This document shows positions 17,432 to 25,718 of a stretch of 64,000 nucleotides of DNA, piece after piece; position 1 is the stretch's first letter; each line of letters starts with the position of its first letter. Where the stretch lies: contig NZ_LNXS01000049.1 of the NCBI RefSeq assembly GCF_001467525.1, positions 418-64,417 on the forward strand. Reading direction: 5' to 3'. The translations under genes were made by a program, and so were the position numbers. This DNA is from Legionella anisa. Lineage in GTDB: Bacteria; Pseudomonadota; Gammaproteobacteria; Legionellales; Legionellaceae. The notes below the pieces were generated by a model. The model was given only the letters and a program-made list of their open reading frames with translations, was not told where the DNA came from and searched no databases.

Positions 17432-17664
17432 TTTTATTTTCCTGATATGCGTTATTTTTAAAAGAGGCAATATGTGTCGCCTTAAGTAAAAGACATCCCC
17501 AAATGGCTGAAAAATTGATACGATTTTATGGTAAAAGTATTTAAAATTCAATGAGATAAATATATAAATGGAATAAAAATATATATGAAATAAACAAGAC
17601 CTCTTCGCGAAGAATCGTACAATTTAACGCCATTGACCGAGTAGAAATAGGAGATAAGTCGATC

Positions 17665-19101
17665 ATGAACATTTTAGCATTAAAAAAGTTACTCAATCTG
17701 TTGGATGCTGATGCTTTGAAATCAACTGCTGATCATATTGCAATCGGAAAAATCAAAGATTATTTAAAAGAACTAAATGATGAAGATGAAATAGAAGCAG
17801 CTTATCTATTCCAAATAGTGCAATTTATCTCTTTTGATGATCAATCCACATTATTTGCTGTGATTAAAAAAGAATTGGGGCATCACTTTCTTTTTGATCT
17901 ATGCGACATATTATATGCCAATGATTGCCTAGAAGAACCTATCTTTAAATATGCCTACAATAATATGGCTGCTTTTGAATCTAATGAAGCAGATTCAAGA
18001 AGAGTTGAGTTCAAGCGAACCCTCGTTAATTTAGCAAATGCAAAATTATTAAATGAACATTCATTTAAGGCAGCTTTTGCAAGAATTACTGAAAAATCCC
18101 CCCCAGTTGAAGTCTTAACTATTCAGAAAGAAAGCAGAAAAGACACCAAGGAAGCTCGCACTCATATCAAATCAATCGATGGAAAGTATAATTTTTTTAT
18201 GGGTGCTGATAAGCAAAGTGTAAAAGGTGGGTTTAGTGTGGTTAAAAAAGGATATGACACGATGACCACCAATGAGGCTTCTTATGGAATTAAAAAAATT
18301 ACGGGTTCGGTACGGCGTGAAAATGACGATGGACATCGCGATGCGGCACGAGAAGTTAAATGCAATCGATTACTAATGCGTGATGCTGATTATTATGCAA
18401 CTCCTGATAGTAGTATTTCTCGCAGCCATTTTTACCGGGTGATTACACCCTGGCAAGAAGGGAAAGATTTAAGAAAATATACGCCGCTAGAACTCAAGCA
18501 AGCAACATATGAGGACAAATTCCAATGTCTTTCTCAGGCGCTTGAAGAACTCAATACATTACACCAACATAATCGTATTCATGGTGATCTAAAACCAGCA
18601 AATTTTATCTTAAATTTAAACGCAAAAACGCTGAAAATAATCGACTTTGGAGGATCAATTAAATTTGGTTCGGGTAAAAAACCCGCTCATACCCGATTTT
18701 ATGGTGATCCTCATAAAGATGCTGCACATTTTTATTCTGATGTTTACTCTATGGCTGGGATAGCAAAAATTTTATTTCCCGAATTATATTTTTATGTCAA
18801 TCAATACAGCAAAACGTTTTTACCAGGTGAGTTTGCTACTTTTACTCTTGTAAAAAAAGACCATTTATCAGTCATTGAAAAAGCCATCATCCAATTAATT
18901 GATGCCATGCAACATCCAGATACAAGTCTTCGCTGTACTAGTGCAGATGCTGCTGGGTATTGTAAAAAAATACTTGAGAATCTGTCCGAGCTGGATGAGA
19001 ATATGTTGCGTGAAATTACAGAATCGACTATTGCGCGGACAAATACGACAGTTGAAGATATTTTGCGTGAAGCCAGAATAAACCAATACTCGTTTAAATG
19101 A
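17665..19101 (+). CDS. Protein-kinase-like protein, Dot/Icm effector candidate
   Basis: A 478-aa protein with a eukaryotic-type kinase domain at about residues 170-450. A Gly-rich segment (KGGFSVVKKG, 187-196) is followed by the probable ATP lysine (YGIKKI, Lys210), the catalytic loop HGDLKPANF (Asp308, Lys310, Asn313; HGD in place of HRD) and the metal motif IDFGG (Asp327). All key residues are present, so it may be active. Residues 1-150 are helical and unrecognised. The C terminus is Glu-rich (ELDENMLREITE...), like the E-block signals of Legionella effectors. HGD loops are frequent in atypical and bacterial kinases. It is divergent from the PRT-HAD gene; the intervening 233 bases should hold both promoters. 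I do not assign it to a particular LegK protein. Confidence 0.82.
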   Translation: MNILALKKLLNLLDADALKSTADHIAIGKIKDYLKELNDEDEIEAAYLFQIVQFISFDDQSTLFAVIKKELGHHFLFDLCDILYANDCLEEPIFKYAYNNMAAFESNEADSRRVEFKRTLVNLANAKLLNEHSFKAAFARITEKSPPVEVLTIQKESRKDTKEARTHIKSIDGKYNFFMGADKQSVKGGFSVVKKGYDTMTTNEASYGIKKITGSVRRENDDGHRDAAREVKCNRLLMRDADYYATPDSSISRSHFYRVITPWQEGKDLRKYTPLELKQATYEDKFQCLSQALEELNTLHQHNRIHGDLKPANFILNLNAKTLKIIDFGGSIKFGSGKKPAHTRFYGDPHKDAAHFYSDVYSMAGIAKILFPELYFYVNQYSKTFLPGEFATFTLVKKDHLSVIEKAIIQLIDAMQHPDTSLRCTSADAAGYCKKILENLSELDENMLREITESTIARTNTTVEDILREARINQYSFK

Positions 19102-19156
19102 GAAATATACTGAAGCAGGAAAACGTTCCGGCGATGTCGTGCTACAGCAAGCCTCG

Positions 19157-19225
19157 ATCAATGGGGTCAGACTCGATTGTTTAGCAACTTTTCCCTCTGT
19201 ATCAATCGAGTCTGACCCCATTGAT
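19157..19225. repeat. Inverted repeat with GGGGTCAGACTC arms, left flank of hydrolase gene
   Basis: A perfect 23-base inverted repeat (19157-19179 with 19203-19225) around a 23-base loop; the arm core is ATGGGGTCAGACTCGATTG. A further half copy lies on the other side of the hydrolase gene. This core resembles REP sequences seen near Y1-type (RAYT) transposases in other proteobacteria, from memory. It ends 26 bases before the hydrolase ATG and could also terminate the kinase transcript. Confidence 0.75.
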
Positions 19226-19251
19226 TCTGTGTCAATAAATTAAGGAAAGTT

Positions 19252-20676
19252 ATGATTGTTATCTTCGTCCATGGCTGGAGCGTCACACATACCAATACTT
19301 ATGGAGAGCTTCCTCAATGGCTTGAAAGTCAGAGCAAGGACGGAAAGCTGAATATTCAAGTTGGTAATATCTATCTTGGACGCTATATCAGCTTTGACGA
19401 TACAGTAGCAGTCGACGATATAGCACGTGCATTTGATCATGCAATGCGCGATGAAATTGCTGATAAACTGCGAGATGGGGAGCGTTTTGCTTGTATTACT
19501 CACTCTACCGGCGGCCCCATTGTTCGTAAATGGATGGATTTATACTTTAAAAATAATCTTGCAAAATGTCCATTGAGTCATCTTATCATGCTGGCTCCCA
19601 CCAACCATGGTTCTGCGCTTGCTCAACTTGGTAAATCCCGGCTAGGTCGTATAAAAAGTTTTTTTGAAGGGATTGAACCAGGACAGCATGTGCTTGATTG
19701 GCTTGAGCTCGGAAGCAATATGAGCTGGCAACTTAATGAAAGTTGGCTTGATTACGATTGTACTGCTGATGGCATCTATTCGTTTGTACTTACAGGCCAG
19801 AAAATTGATCACCAACTTTATGATGCTCTTAACTCCTACACGGGAGAAGCCGGGTCTGATGGAGTTGTACGTGTAACTGCTGCAAATATGAATTACAGTC
19901 TATTAAAGTTACATCAGGAGGGGAATAACGGTGAAAATCTTGTTGTCTCCAAAATGACACGCACAAAACAAATGGCATTTGGGGTTCTGCCAGGGTGTTC
20001 GCATTCCGGTAAAAAAATGGGAATCATCCGCAGCGTTACCATGGCCAATGCTGCTACTCATCCTACAGCTATATGGGTCTTGCAATGTCTCCAGGTAAGA
20101 AACCGTGACTCCTATAGTAAATTGACAAAAGATCTAGATGAGCTTACCAAAGAAACCCAAAAAAATGAGCATATAGAACGTGTGAAGACATTTATGCATC
20201 AACGTGAATATATCACCAATCGCTACTCTATGATTATATTCCGACTTATTGATGATCGCGGCAATCATCTTGACGATTATGATCTCTATCTAACTGCTGG
20301 CCCCAAATATAGTGAGTATGCGCTTCCCGTAGGTTTCTTTGCAGACCGTCAGCGTAACCAACATGATCGGGGAAAGCTGACTTATTTTCTTGACTACGAT
20401 ATCATGGAATCCGGGATTAATACCCCAAAAATGCAGGGTAATCTGGGGTTTCGTATTAAAGCCTACCCTGAGTCAAGTGACCAAGCCCTTGCCTATTACA
20501 AGCTACTTGATTTTCATTCCTCGCTCGCTGACATTAACAAAATTCTTCATCCGAATGAAACAGTAATGGTTGAAATCATGCTTCAGCGACGAGTAGATAG
20601 AACTGTTTCTCGCATCACCAACAACCTTAGCCCAGCAAAAATCAGTGCGAAACCGACTGGCGAAAAGGTAGATTAA
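19252..20676 (+). CDS. Alpha/beta hydrolase, lipase-like
   Basis: A 474-aa protein beginning directly with an alpha/beta-hydrolase fold (IVIFVHGWSVTHTNTYG: HG oxyanion motif at residues 7-8). The nucleophile elbow is CITHSTGGPIV with Ser85, a lipase-type H-S-x-G-G. NHGSALAQLGKSRLG follows as in triacylglycerol lipases and PGAP1-like enzymes; SDGVVRV (Asp) and GCSHSGKKMG (His) are candidates for the other triad residues. About 180 C-terminal residues form a second domain that I do not recognise. No signal peptide is seen. Codon use looks more GC-rich than the neighbours, and related repeats flank the gene, both consistent with recent gain. Could be a phospholipase effector or toxin; substrate unknown. 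Confidence 0.75.
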   Translation: MIVIFVHGWSVTHTNTYGELPQWLESQSKDGKLNIQVGNIYLGRYISFDDTVAVDDIARAFDHAMRDEIADKLRDGERFACITHSTGGPIVRKWMDLYFKNNLAKCPLSHLIMLAPTNHGSALAQLGKSRLGRIKSFFEGIEPGQHVLDWLELGSNMSWQLNESWLDYDCTADGIYSFVLTGQKIDHQLYDALNSYTGEAGSDGVVRVTAANMNYSLLKLHQEGNNGENLVVSKMTRTKQMAFGVLPGCSHSGKKMGIIRSVTMANAATHPTAIWVLQCLQVRNRDSYSKLTKDLDELTKETQKNEHIERVKTFMHQREYITNRYSMIIFRLIDDRGNHLDDYDLYLTAGPKYSEYALPVGFFADRQRNQHDRGKLTYFLDYDIMESGINTPKMQGNLGFRIKAYPESSDQALAYYKLLDFHSSLADINKILHPNETVMVEIMLQRRVDRTVSRITNNLSPAKISAKPTGEKVD

Positions 20677-20701
20677 CATCCCTTCTGTTTTATGTATTTG
20701 T

Positions 20702-20728
20702 GATCAATCGAGTCTGACCCTATTGATC
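20702..20728. repeat. Half copy of the GGGGTCAGACTC repeat, right flank
   Basis: Matches the right arm of the repeat at 19203-19225 with one substitution (ATCAATCGAGTCTGACCC then TATTGAT). Same orientation as that arm, so the hydrolase gene sits between two direct copies about 1.5 kb apart. Confidence 0.75.
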
Positions 20729-20739
20729 CAAAAAGATAT

Positions 20740-20773
20740 AGCCTGGAAAAACGCTTTTTATTTTATCCAGGCT
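20740..20773 (-). terminator. Probable terminator of the U-box/LRR gene
   Basis: An 8-base stem (AGCCTGGA with TCCAGGCT) lies just downstream of the leftward gene's stop codon, followed on that strand by a T-rich stretch (ATATCTTTTT). The 18-base loop is long, so the call is moderate. Confidence 0.45.
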
Positions 20774-20782
20774 GCTCCCTGA

Positions 20783-22588
20783 TTAAGGAGTAAGGTTTTT
20801 ACCGACAATATCCTGGATTATTTCAGCTTTTTCAACTTCTCTACCAATATCCTCCATCCATATCTCAATATGATCATTTTTTGTCTCAGCCGCTTTACTT
20901 AAACGGTTAATCTCTACTTCTGACAACCCCTCGATCTCTTTGTAGTCGGCAGCAGAATTCTCATAAGTTCCCACATTTATAAATAACCTATCTTTCCTAA
21001 CTTCAATTCTATTTCCATCTAGCCCGAGTATGGTTAGAGTATTATTTTGTGCCAGTGCTTTGGCTCCCTCAACTCCAATGTTAGGAAGAACCACACTTTC
21101 TCCACATATATAGAGACATTCCAGAGTATTATTTTGCGCCAGTGCTTTTGCCCCCGCAACTCCAATGTTATTACCACCCACATCGAGGTACCTTATGTTT
21201 TCATTTTTTGCTAATTTTTCGGTTCCAGTAGAATTAAGAAAAGTTCTAAACATATTGAGCACTTTCAATTTTGTGTTTTGTGCCAATGCGGTTGCTGCAA
21301 CTGATCCACCCAGGTTATTCATGCTCACATCTAGCCATTCCAAGTGGCTGTGTTTGGCCAATGCTGCGGCTCCCTCAGACCTAATTGAGTTTAAACTAAG
21401 ACCTAGCCTAATCAGGGTTGTATTTTCTGCCAATGCCTTGGCTCCCGCTTCTGTAATTTCATTAAAGGTCAGAATAAGCGTAGAAAGATTCTTATTTTTT
21501 GCTAGTATTTTGGCTCCTTCATTTTTAACTTTATTACGACTCGCATCGAGATAAATCAAGGTAGTGTTTTCTGCTAACGCCTCGAGCTCTTCCTTCACAA
21601 GTGAACATGCGCACAGATTGAGCTTTTTCAAGGTAGTGTTTTCTGCCAACTCCTCGACTCCTATCTGAAGGAAGTTGTAACTTAGATCTAACGATTTCAG
21701 GTTTTTGTTGTATGCCAGAGGTATGGCATTGTTAATGTTACAATTACTGAGATTAAGTGATTTCAGGATGGTGTTTTTTGCAAGTATTTGAGCTCCCACA
21801 TCGCCAATTGGGCTGCCACTTAAATCGAGTGAATCCAAGCTTCTGATTTTTGCCAATGCCCTCACTGCTCCTGGACTCGTAATATGGCTTCCATGAAGAT
21901 TAAGTATCGTAATTTCACGGTGCTTCTCTAAAAACGGAACAATGGAAAAGTAAACTTCTTCGTTCAATATAAATTGGTTAGATAAATCTAACTTATTTCC
22001 AGTGACAAACTTAGTATAATCGATATTTCTCCTTCCAGATTCAAAAAAGTTTGAAGACTTAAAATAATAAGCATCAGCTGCTGCTTTTTCTTGCTTTTCT
22101 CTGTCCTCTAAATGAAAAAGTTCCTCCTTCATTCTCTCCAATTCCGAGGGATTCTCTATCTCTTCTTTTATTAATGTTTCAATGAGCTTAAGCTTCTTTT
22201 TTGTTTTTTTCATCGATGCCATTATTTCAATATTTGGTTCATATCCTAAAATGGCATATCGTGTTATAGGGTCATGGGTTTGTTTAGTTCTTTCATATTC
22301 ATTTTTAGTTTTTAAAGAAATTACTGTTTGAACTTTATCGCCAGTCAAAATAGTATAAGCAGGATCGTCGACTGAAAAACAATCCAAACTGATAGGACAA
22401 GAAAATGAATACTTAACTTTGTTTTTAAATCCTAGAAGTAGATCATTTAAGTAGTCAGTCGTGTCTTTACCAAATCTGGTGCTTGCAATTAGATTTTCTA
22501 TGTCATTTATTAGTTCTTCTAATGTTCTCTTTTGTTTATGTGCTTCTATTTGCGCTTCTATTTCTTTATCTATTATTTTCGCTTCCAT
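20783..22588 (-). CDS. U-box plus leucine-rich-repeat protein, candidate E3 ubiquitin ligase effector
   Basis: A 601-aa protein with three parts. Residues 61-122 fit a U-box: SFSCPISLDCFSVDDPAY, then Gly83, Ile90, YER (98-100), DPITR (106-110) and EPN (117-119), which follow the usual CPI...DP...G...YER...DPxTR...PN order. Residues 128-172 are charged and helical, probably coiled coil. Residues about 225-540 carry some 13 leucine-rich repeats of about 23 residues of the ribonuclease-inhibitor/NOD type (LxxLDLSxNxIxxxGAxALAxNTT). The C-terminal tail is Glu-rich, as in E-block translocation signals. U-boxes recruit host E2 enzymes and the repeats would choose the target. Known Legionella U-box effectors such as LubX and GobX lack such a repeat array as far as I know. 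Function is inferred, not shown. Confidence 0.8.
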   Translation of the reverse strand: MEAKIIDKEIEAQIEAHKQKRTLEELINDIENLIASTRFGKDTTDYLNDLLLGFKNKVKYSFSCPISLDCFSVDDPAYTILTGDKVQTVISLKTKNEYERTKQTHDPITRYAILGYEPNIEIMASMKKTKKKLKLIETLIKEEIENPSELERMKEELFHLEDREKQEKAAADAYYFKSSNFFESGRRNIDYTKFVTGNKLDLSNQFILNEEVYFSIVPFLEKHREITILNLHGSHITSPGAVRALAKIRSLDSLDLSGSPIGDVGAQILAKNTILKSLNLSNCNINNAIPLAYNKNLKSLDLSYNFLQIGVEELAENTTLKKLNLCACSLVKEELEALAENTTLIYLDASRNKVKNEGAKILAKNKNLSTLILTFNEITEAGAKALAENTTLIRLGLSLNSIRSEGAAALAKHSHLEWLDVSMNNLGGSVAATALAQNTKLKVLNMFRTFLNSTGTEKLAKNENIRYLDVGGNNIGVAGAKALAQNNTLECLYICGESVVLPNIGVEGAKALAQNNTLTILGLDGNRIEVRKDRLFINVGTYENSAADYKEIEGLSEVEINRLSKAAETKNDHIEIWMEDIGREVEKAEIIQDIVGKNLTP

Positions 22589-23902
22589 TATTACCTCGCT
22601 TTTTGAGCATAAAAATATAAAAATTTATTGTAGACCCTACATTTTTTAGATAATGGCTTTCATTTCTCGCTTTCTGTGAATACCATCTCTTCCTTTTAAT
22701 TGTCTGAAATGGACGTGCCGTAATTCATTACTTAAAAGGGTGTACAAATGTAATACTGGGCGTTTATTACAACCGGAAAATAGTAATATTTTTGACTTAA
22801 CTGATCATTAATGGCTCATGAAATTATGTATTTAGTTCTATTCCTGATAATGAAAGATTTTTTGTATTCGGGGACACGAGGTGTGGACTTCCTAAATCCT
22901 GGTGATTGCTATTTTGGACAAAAACTTATTCCGCTACCGGTAAATGCGTAAATGAAAAGTGCCTTTCCAATTAAAAAGAATAAGCAAGTGAGCTAATTAA
23001 ACAACGATAGTTTACAGTTTCACTTTTTTGAGGGTCTTTAATGCCTTTCCCATGAAAAGAAAAAAGGATTTTTCTCTTCCTGAATTAAAGTTTAGAGATG
23101 CACCTTAAAGCTTACTAGCTCAGATGCCTCAAAGTTAGTTTGGCTTATTATCCGTTTTAAACAAAACCATATCTAACATTCAATCAGCAATCAATTGGGC
23201 AGCAAATAGCTAAACCAGTATTTGCATTATACGCTTGTAAAGACAAAATTAATGAGGGTCTATATTTACCTATTTCCTTACCTTTAGTGGGTTCAAAATC
23301 TAATAAAACGATATCGCTTATGTCGGGTATATAATTCTATCCATTACTCTATCTCATTTGATAATGGATTGGTTAATAACTCAGAATGGGACGTTGTTTG
23401 ATTTAAACCCTCTAATAACTGAGCCTCACTATACTATATTGAAAAAGATGGATTTTTTGAATAAAGATTTTTTTACTAAGAATCCCTCGTCAAAAATCTC
23501 CACCTATTCTACTTCTGTTCCTTCTTCAAAATGAGGAATATCACGCATTCATCCACTGACGCTTAAAGCAAGCCCATTTCCCCATTTTTGAATTTTAGTG
23601 TGAATTATCATTATCACTCCGTATATACTATGTATCTACATTGTCAATAGCGAGGAAGGATAACGGGTGTAAACAGCCAAATTAAATTGCCGACACTGGC
23701 CACATTATTTTGCCGTTCAATAAACATTTCTGCTTCTAAAATCCCCATAAAATAGTCTTATTAATATTCAAGAAAAATAATTAATGTACATTAAGTTTGT
23801 TTTTTTTATATAATACGAGCTTATCATAATTCATGAGCTAACAATGGCTAAATCAAAAAATAGTTTTTATACTTTTTTTACACAACAAAAAATACTCTCT
23901 CC
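22589..23902. other. 1.3-kb gap with no clear gene, probably decayed coding DNA
   Basis: No convincing gene is seen. Short open stretches occur in several frames: 22811-22951 (46 codons, containing FLNPGDCYFGQK), a stop-bounded piece near 23180-23330 (NQQSIGQQIAKPVFALYACK...), and 23364-23534 (56 codons). These shift frame relative to each other, which fits a degraded gene, though none matches a family I can name. At 23844-23936 a 30-codon frame starts after a TATAAT (23808-23813) and runs into the convergent oxygenase gene. A partial Fur-box-like stretch (ATTATCATTATCAC) lies near 23603. The region borders the effector-like block. Confidence 0.4.
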
Positions 23903-24988
23903 TCAATCATTGAGAAATTCGCAAAGTAGCCGTTGAAAATGATGGGTCCCCTGTTCTTTTGTGGGAGAAAAACGACCTGCTTCATAAAAACGGGAACGAA
24001 TTCCCCGTTGAACCGACTCCACAACTGCTTCATCTTCACGCTCCACTTTATCCAAGTCACCACCCGCTCCTTTACCTAACTTAGTTTCATCAAGCACATA
24101 AGTTAAAAATGAAACTTTTGTTAATTCAGGTCCTAATGGCTTCACTACATTTACAGAACATCCCCAAGGATAAAAATTAAGCATTGTGTTTGGAAAAATC
24201 CAATAATAATAAGCCGCTACGTGTTTGCCATAGTCAGGAGAGTCTTTGGGTAAGGCAAAGCTCTCTTCTCCATGACTGGCTAAAGCTAATTGCAAATTAC
24301 AATAACGATAAAGCTCTGTGGTATAAGTGGTACAATCAATCACCTTTCTTAATGAATGATGGACAAAAGGGATGTGCAATGCTTCAAGATAATTTTCGCA
24401 ATACAACGCCCAATGCGCTTTTACTAAATAGTCGCGTGAACGATTTAGATCGAGACGCATTTTTTCCATGGGCAACCAGAAAAGACGTTCTTTAATATCA
24501 GCAAACACCTCCTGAAAAGGTACTTGAGGTGATAATGAGGCGAAAAGAAATGGCTCAAGACAATCAAATGGAATTTGCGACAAATTGTCCTTTGCGGTTG
24601 GGAAATTGCAAGTCTTTTCAAATTCGGGCATATGCAGGAATTCGCCGCAAAGATTAAATCGACGTCCGTGGTAGGAGCACTTAATTTTCTCAGCAGAACA
24701 CGGTGCCTCAATCAAAATATTACCTCTATGGGTGCATACATTACTGAGGCAACGAAAGCGGTCTTGTTCATCACGAACAAATAATAAAGGTTCATCCAAC
24801 AATCCTGGCAATAACGTAAAAGGCACCAATTGCCCATCCAATCGCAGGCTTTCTGTACTGCAACAAAACTGCCAAGTCCTGGCAAATATTTTTTCTTTTA
24901 TGTGCTCGAAACACTCCGGAGATGTATAAAAATGTGCAGGTAACGTGGAGGCTTTTGCTATATCGGGATCTACATAGAACTTATACAT
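23903..24988 (-). CDS. Rieske non-heme iron oxygenase, alpha subunit
   Basis: A 361-aa ring-hydroxylating-type oxygenase. The Rieske [2Fe-2S] cluster ligands are CTHRGN (Cys-x-His) and CSYHGRRFN (Cys-x-x-His). The mononuclear iron site is seen as NYLEALHIPFVHH, matching the N-x-x-(D/E)-x-x-H-x(4)-H pattern, with Glu at the bridging position as in choline monooxygenase and GbcA-like enzymes. An acidic ligand should follow in the C-terminal part. I chose the ATG with AGGAAG 6 bases upstream, two codons inside the longest frame. No reductase or beta subunit lies nearby, which favours the single-subunit choline/betaine-type branch. Substrate unknown. Confidence 0.85.
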   Translation of the reverse strand: MYKFYVDPDIAKASTLPAHFYTSPECFEHIKEKIFARTWQFCCSTESLRLDGQLVPFTLLPGLLDEPLLFVRDEQDRFRCLSNVCTHRGNILIEAPCSAEKIKCSYHGRRFNLCGEFLHMPEFEKTCNFPTAKDNLSQIPFDCLEPFLFASLSPQVPFQEVFADIKERLFWLPMEKMRLDLNRSRDYLVKAHWALYCENYLEALHIPFVHHSLRKVIDCTTYTTELYRYCNLQLALASHGEESFALPKDSPDYGKHVAAYYYWIFPNTMLNFYPWGCSVNVVKPLGPELTKVSFLTYVLDETKLGKGAGGDLDKVEREDEAVVESVQRGIRSRFYEAGRFSPTKEQGTHHFQRLLCEFLND

Positions 24989-25153
24989 GATCAACTTCCT
25001 TTTAAATATTCCAAAAACAACTTTGGCGATATTAAATCACCAATCATTCTTGTTATCCATATATCTTATATATTCAGGAGAAAACACTACTGACAAAAAC
25101 TGTCAGCATGATCTTTTAAACTCAACTCTCCGTTAAATTAAAAGGAGTTCTTT

Positions 25154-25540
25154 ATGTATCTTGATCCCAATTTAATTATTTTGTATGTTGATGCTCCTCT
25201 GATTAGTGCATCGTTTTATGAGCAGTTACTCAAGAGTCAACCTGTTGAATCGTCGCCTACTTTTGTCATGTTTTTATTAAAATCCGGTATGCGTCTTGGT
25301 CTATGGTCAAAGCACTCTGTTGAACCTCGTGCAACAGCTCTTGGTGGTGGAGGAGAGCTTTCATTGCAAGTGCAAAATGATCCCATGATCGACGAACTTT
25401 ATACGCTCTGGCAACAACAGGGGATCCAGATTGCACAACCCCCGACGATGATGGATTTTGGCTATACTTTTGTAGCACTTGATCCCGATCATCATCGTCT
25501 TCGCATTTTTTCATTGAATCCAGAGAAAAGTGTCTCTTAA
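25154..25540 (+). CDS. VOC (glyoxalase/bleomycin-resistance fold) protein
   Basis: A 128-aa single-module vicinal oxygen chelate protein of the PhnB/glyoxalase type. It shows the paired beta-alpha-beta-beta-beta units: LIILYVDAPLISASFYEQLL at the start, GMRLGLW, then GGGELSLQV and FGYTFVALDPDHHRLRIFSL at the end. Candidate metal or ligand residues include the His-His of the last strand, but the enzyme-type Glu/His set is not evident, so it may bind rather than convert a ligand. AAGGAG precedes the ATG. It is divergent from the Rieske oxygenase gene with a 165-base spacer, so the two may share a control region. Confidence 0.8.
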   Translation: MYLDPNLIILYVDAPLISASFYEQLLKSQPVESSPTFVMFLLKSGMRLGLWSKHSVEPRATALGGGGELSLQVQNDPMIDELYTLWQQQGIQIAQPPTMMDFGYTFVALDPDHHRLRIFSLNPEKSVS

Positions 25541-25586
25541 TCCAAACTTAGTCTGAACGATCCTTATAAATTTTTTCACCCTATCT

Positions 25587-25607
25587 ACCGCGCGCATCAA
25601 GCGCGGT
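25587..25607. terminator. GC-rich hairpin after the VOC gene
   Basis: An ACCGCGCG/(C)GCGCGGT stem about 45 bases after the VOC stop codon, with CTA/TAG extension on both sides. There is no T-run, so it may be an intergenic repeat rather than a true intrinsic terminator. A related ACCGCGC hairpin lies at 28.95 kb. Confidence 0.4.
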
Positions 25608-25718
25608 ACGTAGGGGATTATAAAAAATTATCGATTCTCTTTAGAAAGATGAACCGGCTGAAAAAAAGCCCCATATAAATTATGATGGTATCATTGAGTA
25701 GATGATTAAGGATCTGCA

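Noticed and set aside
22811..22951. CheD-like fragment (FLNPGDCYFGQK)
   Set aside because: Only about ten residues resemble the CheD start and nothing after it continues the match.
23601..23620. Fur box
   Set aside because: About 12 of 19 positions match one half and a bit; no iron gene starts beside it, so chance in AT-rich DNA is likely.
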